DNA of 64,000 nucleotides from Hymenopus coronatus (GCA_030762935.1 CM060900.1:369969132-370033131); one strand, 5' to 3'. Positions 22,320-33,890 are shown, counted from the first letter of the stretch. A program made the numbers and translations. The notes: generated by a model from the sequence alone, not told the origin.

Positions 22320-23430
22320 AATGATATTTACTATAATGATTTATCAATCCCCTAGGATAGATTGTAGCTTTACAGGTCATGCAGATTATTGCCCCAAAAG
22401 ATTCTTTTCCTGGAATAAGACCATATATGGTCATATCTTTAATAAAAAGATTGTACAATTACATCAAATAATACTGCTAGAATTTTGTGTATTTATATTA
22501 AGGTTATAAAGGAATACCAGTAAAAAATGATTTAACTATGTAGATTGTAAGCAGAATGCTGAAAAAGAGAGCAACAGATATTGGTATCTTCATATATGCT
22601 GTTACAGAATTCCATCAACAGATTTTCAGGGTTTGTGAAGAGACTAATTACATAAAGTGATGACGATGTATACTATGAGTTAAGTATTGATTTGGGTCAA
22701 TGTAACACAATTCCATCACTTACATGTAAAATAATGAAATATTGTTACAATAGACTTAAATCAATATTTAAATTGTGAAGACATCTTAGGCAAATAGTTC
22801 CACAGAGGATGTATGTCTATGAATTTATAATTGCAACAGACATATCAGTTAATAGCAGCAAGTCACAAATAGCATTTTTCTAACTGCTGATACACAAGTC
22901 ATTTTTTCAAATTTGGCTCAGTGGCAAGATAGAAATGTGAAACAAACACTCATGTTTGGTGATACAACATAACATTTTTTTCTTCTTTCTCTCTATTCTA
23001 TCTTGAATTTATTTGCATATTATGAAATTTGTAAAATACTTTGTATATTATGCCTTCTTTGATCACCAATGTCATTAAAATATGCTTATATGCCAAGAAA
23101 AATCAAATCAAAACAAATGTAGAATTGAACAGAATAAAATTAGCAGATTAACAATGTTGACACTTTAACTGCTGCAGTGAAGAAGATAATAAACATATCC
23201 AATTCCATTTTTTATAATTATTAAATGTAATGATGAGAGGAACTCTGAATGTTGACCAAAATATTGATATCACCAGAAATACATGTTTTGAGGCCATCTG
23301 AATTCAAAAAGACATTTTTAGTATGTGCATGCCTGTGTGTCATATGTGAGAATGGCATAACTCAAAACGAAAAGCCGGATATATAACAAACTTAAAATGG
23401 CCATGAGTATTATAAGGTCACGTATAAGAA
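22320..23430. other. AT-rich sequence, no feature seen
   Basis: Continuation of the AT-rich target sequence into which the LINE inserted. No repeats or coding similarity were recognised. Confidence 0.35.
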
Positions 23431-23489
23431 AACTGCCAGACTTGCATGTTAAATGACTTCAAAGAATTTATACAACCCTAGTGGAAACC

Positions 23490-24300
23490 AAACTGCTATA
23501 GAGGGCAGAGGGAGTAGATGATGCTTGGAGAGAGGTTGATAAAATTAATAGATCTTTTTGTAATTATGTATTAGGTCTACCAATAGCATCACAAAATGGG
23601 GCGGCTCAGTTAGGACTGGGGAGGCATTTCACCAAGTTCAAAATTATCACAAGACTATGAAATATCTGTACAGAATTTCCAGTCTACAGGATAGGAATAT
23701 TACTAGAGATGGCTTTGGCATTCTGGAGAAAAGCAAATGGGAAGGGTCATGATCAGTAAAAATGCAGGGAATTATGGAGGTATGGGAAGCTTGTGGTTAA
23801 ATGCAGAATATAACAAACAAGGATTTGAAAAGTAGTAGAATCAAGGCTAGAGGACACTGGTATAAATATTTTTGAGCAGTACAAGAGAGAAAGTATCCTT
23901 GATATATAGAGGATTAAAAACAATCTGGGAGAGGGAAAAGTACATAGTGATATGCAATAAATTAGGTGGAGAACATGGGTTAAAAACTTGAAAGGCACAA
24001 GACATGAAGGTGTAAGAAAATGTCCAATATGCAGAGAAATTGTTACAGATTTCCATTGTATACTATGTTGTAATCAAACAAAGACATGGATAGATCAAAC
24101 TTGGCAATGAAATGGGAAAAATTGAATGGGGAAATAGTGATCAGGAGTGTCTTGTCTTCAAAAGGATAGAAAAATATAAAGCTATAGATTAAATTCTTGG
24201 GCAAGATCAGAGAGAAACAGATAAGAATGATCAACAAGACAATGGAAGAGGAAAAAGGTTAGAACGTAAGCAAAAGTAGAAAGAATAGTGGCATGATGCA
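23490..24300 (+). pseudogene. LINE family X, C-terminal part of ORF2
   Basis: Broken plus-strand frames read INRSFCNYVLGLPIA (about 23545), WVKNLKGTRHEGVRKCPICR (about 23970) and then CILCCNQT. This is the post-RT tail of a LINE ending in a Cys-rich CPxC...H...C cluster. The same family is seen at 34690-35500 and 37010-40330. The clade is not assigned. Confidence 0.55.
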
Positions 24301-24309
24301 GAGCAAGTT

Positions 24310-24480
24310 CCACTATACACACAGTGTGTACCAGAATTCAACCGCACAAATTGGCAGGATTGTAGAGGAGACCAAGATAAATAGTTTGAGATAGGGAACC
24401 TATGGCAATGAGTTCCAAATTGTTTGCTACAGCATATATAATGCATTACGGGTTAGCACACCACTGATCAAACTGCCATG
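24310..24480 (+). repeat. dispersed repeat family A, copy 2
   Basis: CAGTGTGTACCAGAATTCAA and the next 100 bp match 11175 onwards and the inverse of 26110-25990. It is truncated compared with the other copies. Confidence 0.5.
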
Positions 24481-24529
24481 CGCCATGACCTGAAAATTAT
24501 CATGACCTTAAATTTTGGAGAGCATAGAT

Positions 24530-24605
24530 ATAGACATTATTGAGTGCTATGGTTAGCATGTGGGCCTGATTAAGATATTACGGAAGTAGAAGGTTCAAGT
24601 CTCTG
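24530..24605 (+). repeat. tRNA-like short repeat
   Basis: TATGGTTAGCATGTGG resembles box A and AGGTTCAAGTCTCTGC resembles box B, with normal spacing. The acceptor stem is not closed, so it is a SINE head or a pseudo-tRNA. Confidence 0.45.
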
Positions 24606-24714
24606 CATATATCTTTGGTTCTTATGTTGCCTCCTTTATTTGAATTTTATAATGTGCCACTCAATATGATTTATTTGTACTGACAAATAAAATTAATGAA
24701 ATATACGATAAGCG

Positions 24715-25640
24715 TATAGGTGCAATAGAGAACATTTCAATAGCAATTGCATTAAACATCTGAAGGGGTACACTTCTCTGTAACTCTCAAAAATGTTTCT
24801 GATATACAGGTATCGCACATTGACATGTCATGGACATAACATTATAATTGTGGGCACAGTTCACAATTTGCAAAACAATGTCATCATTGTGTCAAATGAA
24901 CTTCAAACAAAATGCAAAATGAACAAGAGAATCTCTGTAGTAAAAAAAAGTACCTACTTAAAGCTACTTAAGAACTATGTACTAGAAAGAAAAGTGCATT
25001 CTACCTTTTCATTTTTGCATGAAAAGCAAATGAAAAGAAACTTTGAGAAATAATACAATATTCAAAATGAAAATACAAGCTACTAGAAATGTTCAATGCA
25101 AAGACCTGCAACATCCCTGCAGATATTGCACCTACAGAGCATAATGTTGTAAGACCATAATAGCTAGGGGTTAAAACGACATACAATACAAAATGAACAA
25201 GAATCTCTGTAGTAAAAACAGTACCTACATAAAATACTTAAGAACTATCTACTTGAAAGAAAAGTGCATTCTACAAGCCACTAGAACTGTTCAATGCAAA
25301 GACCTGCAACATTCCTGCAGATATTGCACCAATGGAGCATAATAGCATAAGATCATAATAGCTGAAGTGGTTAAGATAACATACACCTAAATAGTCAAAA
25401 CCAAAGTACTGTTATTTGAATCCAAACAATAGCAGAGCTTTGTTATTTCACCACTAAAATCATAGCTTAGTTTCTATGTTTCAAAGTACACATTACATAA
25501 ATGTTTTCAAAAAATCTAATTTTGTTTTATTAAATTAATTTACGTAGGTGCCTTGACAAACTACATGTAATATTGAATGTTGCATGGATTCCATTCAGTC
25601 TTTTCAAAAGCATATTAGTATTGATCAAATTGTGCATCAC
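24715..25640 (+). repeat. dispersed repeat family B, copy 2, with internal duplication
   Basis: Matches the inverse of 14880-15440 at both ends. Its centre is expanded: 24915-25190 and 25190-25400 repeat one another (shared words AGAAAAGTGCATTCTAC, CAATGCAAAGACCTGCAACA and CTGCAGATATTGCACC). Each unit ends in a tRNA-like AATAGCT...GGTTAA box A, so the duplicated unit carries a Pol III-like promoter. Confidence 0.6.
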
Positions 25641-25789
25641 CTTTAGAAATAATTATAACAACAATAATAATAAACTGAATGATGGAAACTTCAGAGGGCA
25701 ATGCGATCCTACTACCATGGGATTCAATGACCAGTGCTACACTGATTCACTCACCAGTATGTTATAATGGCCTGTTCTAGTTAATCGCA

Positions 25790-26110
25790 TATTATCTGAA
25801 ATCAGCAGTGGCATGCACACTCTCAAAAATCAGGTAATTTTGCCAAAATCACAAGTCTAGTAATCTTAAATATCCCGTGGATTGTGCACCAATACTGCAT
25901 TCCTTTGACCGATGAGGCATTCTGAATGAAAATAAGGCAAACATGTTCAAGTTATTTTGAATTACAGCCATTGATGTGTACTCCAGAAAACATGCCATAA
26001 CTGTGGCATATGGGACAGTAGGTTCCATATCTCAAAATAATTATCTAGGATCCCTCTACAGTCCTCCCAGTTTGTGTACTTTAATTCTGGAACATCTGTA
26101 TATAACCATG
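25790..26110 (-). repeat. dispersed repeat family A, copy 3
   Basis: The minus strand begins GTTCCAGAATTAAAGTACAC and follows copy 1 over about 300 bp (ATATGGAACC, TGTTTTCTGGA, CAATGGCTGTAATTC, TTGGCAAAATTAC). It is the longest copy in the window. Confidence 0.55.
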
Positions 26111-26244
26111 GTGTTAAAGTGTATGGTGGACTAAGGGAAAAATAAAAATAAGTCTCAATAAGGTATAAGAATACTGTAAGAATATATGTATAATATTATG
26201 GTTAGTAAAGCTAAAAACACGCGTACGCACGCGCACATGCAAAC

Positions 26245-26600
26245 ACCTATCCAACTCCTGTCTTACATACGGCTTGTGTGAAAAAACAATTATTCCATAC
26301 AAATTGACCATAATAGTTGGCCATACTATGAATCCTGGGTCTAAAGTACTTGCAGCATTGTAAGTCGCCATTGGGGTTGTCATCTCAAAATAATTTGAGA
26401 TCACCTTGTGGTTTACCAGAAAACATATGAGTCAGTTGAGAAATTCATTGCTATGCCAGCATGTTGCCATGGTACCTCAGTGGCAGAGCAACCGGGTAGA
26501 GATCGGGAGATCCATGGTTCAAATCCCAGCTATGGCATTGAATTTTTCAGTCTGACTCTACCTACCCAACTAAATATATCAATTTATCATATCGATATCA
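26245..26600 (+). repeat. dispersed repeat family C, tRNA-headed, tandem arrangement
   Basis: Starts with tail sequence (CCTATCCAACTCCTGTC), passes through ATCTCAAAATAATTTGAGAT, and reaches a tRNA-like head at 26465-26530. The head has a 7-bp acceptor (TGCCATG with TATGGCA, one G-T), box A CTCAGTGGCAGAGC and box B GGTTCAAATCCC. The tail then starts again (CTACCTACCCAACT). The head resembles tRNA-Ala or -Cys. Tail-linker-head-tail order implies that head-to-tail dimers of the SINE were mobilised. Confidence 0.65.
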
Positions 26601-26619
26601 AGGTAATGTTCCTTGTAAT

Positions 26620-27540
26620 TTAAATTATTGTAAGGTTTATTTAATTAAAAATGATGATTTGTGGTGTTATAGATATAATAAATCATCTTAGGTTGTGATA
26701 TGTTTGACCTATATCATAAGAAACCTTGATATTTATGTTCACTTATCTTTTTCAAGAAAATTCCCCTATTTCAAAATAACTTTGCAGGAACATTTATTTT
26801 TACATTTTTAATTTTTTCAAACACAGCTCTAAGAATTTTTACTAAAATACCATACACTAAAGGTATTTACCTGAGAAATAAAATCTATGTCTTGAATTTT
26901 CTGGAAATAGCATATGAAGTCTTCAGTCAGAGAGAATTTTAAATAATCTAGTATAACTGGTAAACATTACCTGATAGATGAAAACATACTGCACAAAAAG
27001 TGTAGAACTCTTTAATACACACAATTTATTTCAAATAACTGTTTCTGTTGCATGCCATTTCCAAGATGTGTGTTATATATGGTTCAAGTTGTTCAATAAT
27101 TCATCATTCTTTTAAAACTCCATCAAACTTTATTTGTTTCTGATTTTTATATAAAAAGAGCATAATATTTTAAGGCCAACATTTTGTATCCATTTGAATA
27201 TCGATATTCTCTTTTGTCTCTATAGTGAAATATGTAATGTAGCTATTTTGGAAAAGATTTATCTGAATTTAAATGAAGCAAATAGAAAAATAAGCTTTCC
27301 TGAGAATAATTTGTATACTAACAATAGAGGGTAGAAAAGGTCATGTGAATGTAACACATCAGATCCTGTTTAAATAGTGATTAATGCCATTTCTTCCCAC
27401 CGGGTGATCCAAAAACATCCAAACCGGCTGCACACTATTTTGCCTGTGCATGCCCTGGGCGTTCGTTGCTGTCTGCTGCTATCATAGATAGGCATGGATA
27501 AAACCATGCATATTTTTAAAACTACTTTTAAGGGCTTTAC
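26620..27540. other. AT-rich sequence, no feature seen
   Basis: No similarity was recognised. Near 27400 the word CCGGGTGATCCAAAAA may mark the outer end of the mariner-like relic that follows. Confidence 0.35.
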
Positions 27541-27559
27541 TTACCAGTGTTATTAAAGG

Positions 27560-28140
27560 AGGTGCTGAAACTGGCCACCGCTGTTGCCCATACATTTTTG
27601 GCACCTCTTTAGGAAACTATGCATCACTTGCTGTAGTTCAGCTTGAGAAATGCTGGTGGATATTTTGTTTTAATTCTTCCAGGTTATGTGGGTTTGTCTT
27701 GTACATTTTGTATTTTAAGTTACCCCAGAGATAGAAATTGCAGGAGGTTAGGTCAGAGGCCTGAGGGGGCCACAGATCTCTACTAATAATTCTGTCCTGA
27801 AACACACATTCAATTGTTCTCATCGAAAGATTGGCTGTATGAGCTGTTGCAGTGTCTTGTTGAAAAAAGGCAAAATCATGCTCCCTGTCTGTTAATTCTC
27901 TAAACAAAGGAGGGAAAAATTGTATTAAAGTATGTATCGACGTCAGCTGTTGACTCGAAAAAAATTGGGCCTATAATTCTTTCTTTGCTAATGGCGCACC
28001 ATACATCAATTTTTTCATCATGAAGGGGTATTTCATGAACAATATTACATTTCTCAGAGCTCCAATAATGATTATTTTGTGTACACATGTCCATGAAGGT
28101 GGAACCAAGCCAATTCCACGAAAAATATTAAATATGGGTC
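27560..28140 (-). pseudogene. Tc1/mariner-superfamily transposase relic
   Basis: Two minus-strand frames. The upstream one reads EKIDVWCAISKERIIGPIFF, containing the first catalytic aspartate. The downstream one reads FFQQDTATAHTA (second aspartate) and then WPPQASDLTSCNFYLWG. In relatives the last block is SPDLxxxDFFLWG, so the third acidic residue appears to be asparagine here. The N-terminal DNA-binding region is missing and a shift near 27900 separates the frames. Non-functional. Confidence 0.7.
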
Positions 28141-28419
28141 AATTTTGCCATTGTATACACTATCGAGAGTCCACTCACAAAATGTGTTAATGCATATGAA
28201 GCATACACGCTGTGCAGTAGAAAACAAATGCTAAGTCATGCACATTGGTCTGGATGTACTTGGGTCGCATGGTATATAGGCGCTACACCAAAGACAGTGG
28301 ATGCATAATATATTGGACATAAAACGTTATAATTGATTAGATTGCACTCTGTAGATTAATGATGCACAAGCAGGCTTGAACATAGAGCATGTCAAATCAT
28401 TCAGAATTAAATACACCAA

Positions 28420-29150
28420 GTACACAACATTTAAAGTTCTTGCATTACAATTAATAGTAAACATCTTAAACTTTCAAGTGCATTAAAACTTAAAACAGGT
28501 ATTAGTCATTAAAAACTATATACCTTGGCTTTTACAGTCTATGTTGTTATACAAAGCTATCCAAATTTAATGTTAAGATCTACATTATGAAAATATTAAA
28601 TTTGCCAAAGTCAGTTCTAAATTGTTAAGTTATTACTCTCAAAACTATATACACCAGGTACACATTTCAAATTGCAGTGCTAAAATACATGCAATAAATA
28701 TTAATTTTCTAATCCATTTAACGTTACTAAACAAACTTCACTTGAGTTTCAGCTTATGTCATATCACTTAGTGTTTATATTCTATTTATAAGGTAAAGAA
28801 TGTCAAAATTTAGTATTCAAGTGTACATTTTTAGATTAAAATGTAGGCATATTGACATGTTAAAGTCACTTAATGTTTACATCCTTACTTATATTTAAGG
28901 AGCATCAAAATTTGATATTAAGATATACATTCTAAAAATATTAAGTATGTACATTAAACATATCCATGGTATTTATACATTGCTACCTACTTCATGTTAA
29001 AGTAGATACATAAGTTTACAGCACTGAGTTGCAATACTGGGATACACACAATTTTATTATATTTCTAGTTCACTCAAATTGCAGGAATATTAACATAAAA
29101 TCAGTCTACTTGGCTTTCATAGCCTGTGTCACCTCACTTAAGGCGAGCAT
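28420..29150. repeat. very degenerate, roughly 90-bp periodic repeats
   Basis: Similar phrases recur at irregular spacing: TATCACTTAGTGTTTATAT and GTCACTTAATGTTTACATC, GTCAAAATTTAGTATTCAAG and CATCAAAATTTGATATTAAG, then AAGTGTACATT and AGATATACATT. This suggests an old tandem array with unit about 90-110 bp. Low sequence complexity makes the unit count unreliable. Confidence 0.35.
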
Positions 29151-29662
29151 TACAAGAAAAGAATTAGGCTTATTCATTTAAGTACTCTTCTACAGAAAAA
29201 AATGGCTTATCACAAAGTAGGTTTAAGAGAAGCTTTAAAAATATTGCAGTTGCTAACTTTTTCCTTGAGATTATTGGGGAGAACATTAAATATTTTAATT
29301 GTTTCATAGTACACACCTTTCTGAAGAGAGTTTTGTATTAGGACGATGGATATTTCCCTTTTACCTGCTGTTAAAATTATGTATTTCCATATTTGTTATA
29401 AAGCTATGTTGGTTATTAGCATAACATTTTAAAATTTATAATATGTATGGACAAGGTAAGGTTAGAATACCCAGTTCACGAAAGAGTTCTTTGCATGACT
29501 GTTTACTGTAAGTGTTGCACATTATTTGTATAGCTTTCTTTTTATTAGAAACATGTGTTTTATTATCCACTGATTTACCCAGTAAATTATTCCATACTCC
29601 AGAGTGGAATTAGAATATGTAAAATAAATTAACTTAAGTTTACTAATTAAAAATGAGTCAGA

Positions 29663-29817
29663 ATAGTGACACACACCTCACTTAAAATGAAATTTTCAAG
29701 ACATGTTTCAAGGGCATTTGCACTCTTCTTCAGTTGAGGTTGGACAAGAGGGCAAATGCCCTTGAAACATATGTCTTGAAAATTTCATTTTAGGTGAGAT
29801 GAGTGTCATTATTCCAA
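29663..29817. repeat. inverted pair of Penelope termini
   Basis: Two arms of about 75 bp face one another: 29663-29737 and 29743-29817. Each contains GGGCAAATGCCCTTGAAAC or its complement and AATTTCATTTTA, the terminal words of the Penelope-like element at 31.6-34.7 kb. The pair interrupts a LINE relic, so an inverted-ended fragment probably inserted there. Confidence 0.7.
29696..29737 (-). ncRNA. hammerhead-like ribozyme motif, Penelope terminus
   Basis: The minus strand gives TCAA, CTGAAGA, A, a GAGTGC-AAAT-GCCCTT hairpin, GAAA, CAT-GTC, TTGA. This follows the type I hammerhead order: stem I, CUGANGA, stem II, GAAA, short stem III, NUH cleavage site, stem I. TCAA pairs with TTGA. Weak points are one extra base after CUGANGA and a stem III of only two pairs. 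Minimal hammerheads are established in Penelope-like elements; activity here is untested. Confidence 0.4.
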
Positions 29818-30284
29818 CCCATTTTTAACTATTATACTTGAATTACTTCACTTGCCTCAAACTTCTGAGTTATTTATTTTAACTTGAGCTTATCGATTGA
29901 ATGAAGGTTAACCAGAGCTTGAATGGCACAAACATGCTGCAGTAAGCTTAGGTGTGATGTAGTTAATATGCAACTTCCAATCTAAGTGCTTGTCTACTAG
30001 AAGACCTAGAAATGTTACTTCATTAAGTTGTTGTAATCACACATTGCTGATTCTTATTTCTAGATGGGTTGCTAATGAATGGCTAGTTATGAATTTAATT
30101 ACTTGGTCTTTTCAAGGTTTACTGAAAGTTTGTTTGCTTTAAACCAGCCTGACATACAGTTTCGAACATAACAATTCTATGACTCATTCATTTAAACGTT
30201 TGCTGGTGTTGGAAAAGGAAGTATGAGAAGGGAATGTTTAAGGAACATTTTATCAGAATTTTCCACTAATGAGGACTGAGAAAG

Positions 30285-30415
30285 CCTAGAAAAACCCTCA
30301 GTCAAGGAGGATGGTTCCTATCAGGACTTGAACAGCAAACCTTCAGAACATGCATAAAAGCATGTAATGAAGGTTTATTAATACAATGCTTAATCATCTT
30401 GGCCACTCAAGGATA
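30285..30415 (-). repeat. tRNA-derived SINE
   Basis: The minus strand has TTGAGTGGCCAAGATGATTAAG (box A region, 30392-30413) and GCTGTTCAAGTCCTGATAGG (box B), followed by a GACTGAGGGTTTTTCTAGGC body that can fold on itself. Spacing between boxes is somewhat long. Confidence 0.55.
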
Positions 30416-30419
30416 AAAG

Positions 30420-30980
30420 GTTAAGTATTACAAAACTTAATTTAAATTAAGACATAACTGTGCACATTAAATATATAGGAGGAAAATGCATATACCTTTA
30501 CTTAAGCCCGATCTGGGGAACCTTATTAAAAAACTTTACACTATTCGCCATAAATAATGGGCCAATTTTGGATGTAAAAGCACAGTTCACAATATGTGCA
30601 GGACATATGCTGTTGCTGCAATGCAAATCAGTCGAAGGTGGGCCACCCAATCTACCTAATGTATTCCTGTGAGCAGGACTCTAAGATATAACGATGTAAA
30701 GGTAACGTTTGTTACTTCAAAATCAGTGGCAACAAGCTTCAAACTCCATAATAAGGTAATGTTTTTCAGAATTTAATATTTCTGCTCAACTATAAGGTTA
30801 TAATATGTCTTTTATAATAAATATTTTAAACTTCAATATTGTGATAATATTATTACCAATCAATTTTTGGGATATTAAAGGTGACACCAAGTCTTAAAGG
30901 ATACAAAAATAATATACAATAAGTAAACGTTCTTCCTATTCTTGAAAGGATTAAAATAAATAAAATTCAAAATCAAAAGG
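30420..30980. other. AT-rich sequence, no feature seen
   Basis: Short frames only; no motif recognised. Confidence 0.35.
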
Positions 30981-30982
30981 CA

Positions 30983-31345
30983 GTGGTAGGTCTAATACCT
31001 TGTCCACAAATCATGAGCATCAACAACTGTTCTCATTTTGCGAGGCATGGAATCCACAAGGTTGTGAAACAAGTCCAAATCCATGGCGACTCCTGCCACA
31101 CATCTAACACCCTGTCCCACAACTCGTCTATTGCGCAGATGAATGATTGTTCTTCTCAATTAGAGCACAGACCCCTTTTTACTCTAGTCACAAATGTTGA
31201 ATGCGATTCACATCCAGTGAGTGTGGGGGCCAATCGAGCAGCTCTGTGTCACATCTTTGCATAAACCATCTTCGAACCCAAGAGGTGGTGTGCACTGGAT
31301 GCTTGTCCAGTTGAAAACAAAAGATTCACTTCAGGGTATCATTCT
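30983..31345 (-). pseudogene. Tc1-like transposase C-terminal relic
   Basis: The minus strand reads HTTSWVRRWFMQR, LLDWPPHSLDVNRIQHL and, after two stops, KGVCALIEKNNHSSAQ. This is the last third of Tc1-type transposases, where WPxxSPDxNPIExxW carries the final catalytic glutamate. Here that residue is glutamine (IQH). The first two catalytic blocks are absent. It directly precedes the Penelope-like unit. Confidence 0.65.
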
Positions 31346-31631
31346 CAAGCTGAAGGAAACCAAGTTTTCCAAAAAAATTTTCATAACCAACAACCATAAA
31401 TTGACCTTTGCTCCCTCCTAAGACATCCATGTCAACAAGCAATACTAACATGATCAATAATCTCATGAAGTGCTCATTTATCAGTGGCCATCCGTACAGA
31501 AAACGTGGACAGGACTGTCACTGCTATTCGCAACAATTACTTTGTCGCAGAAAGTAATATTTCTCCAATTCAAGTTCTGGCACATAGTGGTAGATGGTTC
31601 ATGATCTGTACTTCTGTTAAGTATTGAGATC

Positions 31632-32092
31632 AGGCATCTACAGAATTGACTGCAAGGACTGCAAATTATGTTACATGGTCAAACAGAAGGAAGATTGGAA
31701 ACAAGGTTAAAAGAACATTTCAGACACATCAAACAGAAACAGATAAGTCGGCAGTAACACACCATTTTTGGACACCACATCACAAAATAGAAAATGACAA
31801 AGTTGCTAAAACCTGTAAACAACCCAGCAGCACTCACAGTTTGGGAGAATATTCTCATTACACAACACAAAGACCAGCTGATGAATTTTGAAATACTGCC
31901 ACATGATTATGAACTTCTCCTGAGAACACCAGATGTCTCCACCATAACAGACCACAGAGCACAAATTCCAGCCATTAGTCGGACCTCAACTGAAGAAGAG
32001 GGCAAACATCCTTGAAACATATGTTTTGAAAAAAAATTTCATTTTAAGTGAGGCGAGTGTCACTTTTCCTACACATTTTCAACTATTGTACT
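31632..32092 (+). repeat. upstream direct repeat of Penelope-like element
   Basis: Matches 34226-34668 almost throughout. It keeps a roughly 26-bp segment (near 31772-31800) that the downstream copy lacks. Frames read NRRKIGNKVKRTFQTHQTET, the post-YIG region of the endonuclease. Confidence 0.75.
31986..32029 (+). ncRNA. hammerhead-like motif, upstream Penelope terminus
   Basis: Order is TCAA, CTGAAGA, A, a hairpin around GAGGGCAAACATCCTT, GAAA, C-ATAT-GTT, TTGA. Stem I (TCAA/TTGA) and the two core strings are kept; stem II has a C-A mismatch next to the loop. Probably a decayed ribozyme. Confidence 0.35.
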
Positions 32093-32419
32093 TGAACTAC
32101 TTCACTTGTCTCAAACTTCAGAGACATTTAATTTTGAATTACTACCTACATGTCAACAGAAGTATAAATCTGACGCTAACAACATGTGCTCTATACTTTC
32201 TATAACTGGAAATTATCAAGAAAACTGGAACATGTACTAATCGCAATACTACTGCAGGTATGATTCATTTAACACAACTTTAGATAATCACAAAAAAGAT
32301 ATCAAGATGTTTCTTAAAAACCGGATAAAAAGAAGAACGCTATTTGCCAACATACGATTCCTGAACTTATGCTTAATACACCATGTAACTGATTTTCGTC
32401 AGAAAATTCATAAAATTTG

Positions 32420-33890
32420 ACAACAGTATGATACAAAAAGCCGCAGATCGGAAAGTTATCACACTTGCAAAAAGCAAACACTACGCAATGCTAAATAAAA
32501 TAGAAATCCAGTTATACATGTTATATATGAAACTCTCGCAATATGTAGGGGACACCATTTGGAAAAGCATTCAAGAAAATCTTTTAGACTAACTCAATAG
32601 AATAATGCGCAAAAACTTTGAAACTTAAAAAATCAAGCACAATATACAGTCCAACAAGCCAACTAACGTGAACGTAGTAAATCTTTCTGAAGAAACCTTC
32701 CATAACAAAGAAATGGAATTTTTAAACAAGGGCTTCAAAACATGCGCTCAATTCTATACCAGCGTCCAAGATTATTTAGCAGACATAGAACTGGCCACAA
32801 AAGAACTAAACCATATCGATCGAATCACAATAAAGAAAGAATGTGCACCTATATTTCAGCAAATTAAAGACAAAAAAATACAGAAGAACAAACACAAATA
32901 ATGAGGTTCTTGAACAAAAAACCGGTAGTGTATTTAAAAGCAGATAAAGGAAACAACAGTCATAATGGACAAAAAAGGTTACATTTCAAAAGTAGAAACC
33001 CTTTTAGAGAATAAAGAATATACAGAAATAAGTAAAAATCCATTAAGCAGACTGACAACATCCTTATCACAGACAATAAAAAAAACAGAAATTATACCAA
33101 AACTAGATAAATTCAAAATGAAAGAAGCAAACCCAACTCCACCACGTCATCTTCATGCTTTGCCAAAAATCCACAAACCAGACAAACCCATGATACCAAT
33201 AGTCAATTGCATAAACTCTTCAACTTATAAATTATCAAAGTGGTTAGTCAACAAATTCAATAGCTTCCCGGAACACAACAATCTTTCAATTAAAAATTCC
33301 TTAGAACTATTAAAACATCTAGAACATTACAAAGTTTCAAAAACTGAGTTGTTGGTCTCGTTTGATGTGAAATCCTTATTCACCAGCATCCCAGTCGAAA
33401 AGTTACTTGAAACCTTCAAAGCATGGCTCACAGACAAAGGCTTAAACAAGAAAGAAATTGAAGACTTCCATACTTTAACAGAACTATGCATCAATCAGAA
33501 TTATTTCCAATTCAATGGCAGATTTTACAGACAATCACCAGGCTTAGCAATGGGTAACCCACTTTCGCCCTTCTTAGCAAATCTTTACATGGGACAACTT
33601 GAAGTTCACATAACCTCCAGTTTTCTGAATGTGTTCAAAAATGGTTTAGATATGTCAATGTTTTTGCGGTGGTCCCCAAAAAATTAGCAGGACACTAAAA
33701 TTATTAAACCTACAGGGTAGACATATACAATTCACAATGGAAATAGAAAAAGACCAAATTCTACCACACCTGGACCTAAAAGTAACACAGAAAGAACAAA
33801 AGATCACTTAAGGCATTGACAGGAAGACCACACATAGACAATTACATAAAACAGAATAGTTTCAACCCAGAACCTCACAAACAGGCAATC
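32420..33890 (+). pseudogene. Penelope-like reverse transcriptase, decayed
   Basis: N-terminal pieces (32668-32901) read NLSEETFHNKEMEFLNKGFK. The core (32965-33687) carries LPKIHKP, PIVNCINSSTYKLSKWL, FDVKSLFTSIPV and GLAMGNPLSPFLANLYM, which are diagnostic of Penelope reverse transcriptases related to telomerase. After a frameshift near 33630 the catalytic YxDD reads YVNV, so both aspartates are lost. More frames with stops extend to about 34140. The N-terminal pseudo-frame starts near 32420 (DNSMIQKAADRK). Confidence 0.8.

Larger units (their letters stand above)
29150..30175 (-). pseudogene. CR1/L2-type LINE reverse transcriptase C-terminus
   Basis: From 30175 downwards the minus strand reads VTFLGLLVDKHLDWKLHINY, then, after an insertion at 29663-29817, YFTYSNSTLEYGIIYW and further thumb sequence to 29160. 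The LGxxxDxxLxW and the Y-F-S-x-x-x-Y-G-I-x-x-W blocks are standard in LINE reverse transcriptases, and the last part matches the equivalent region of the element at 43.5-47.6 kb. Multiple stops make it a relic. Confidence 0.6.

Noticed and set aside
26465..26530. Functional tRNA gene
   Set aside because: The acceptor pairs, but the T and anticodon stems are poor and the same head is repeated with a common tail, so it is a SINE.
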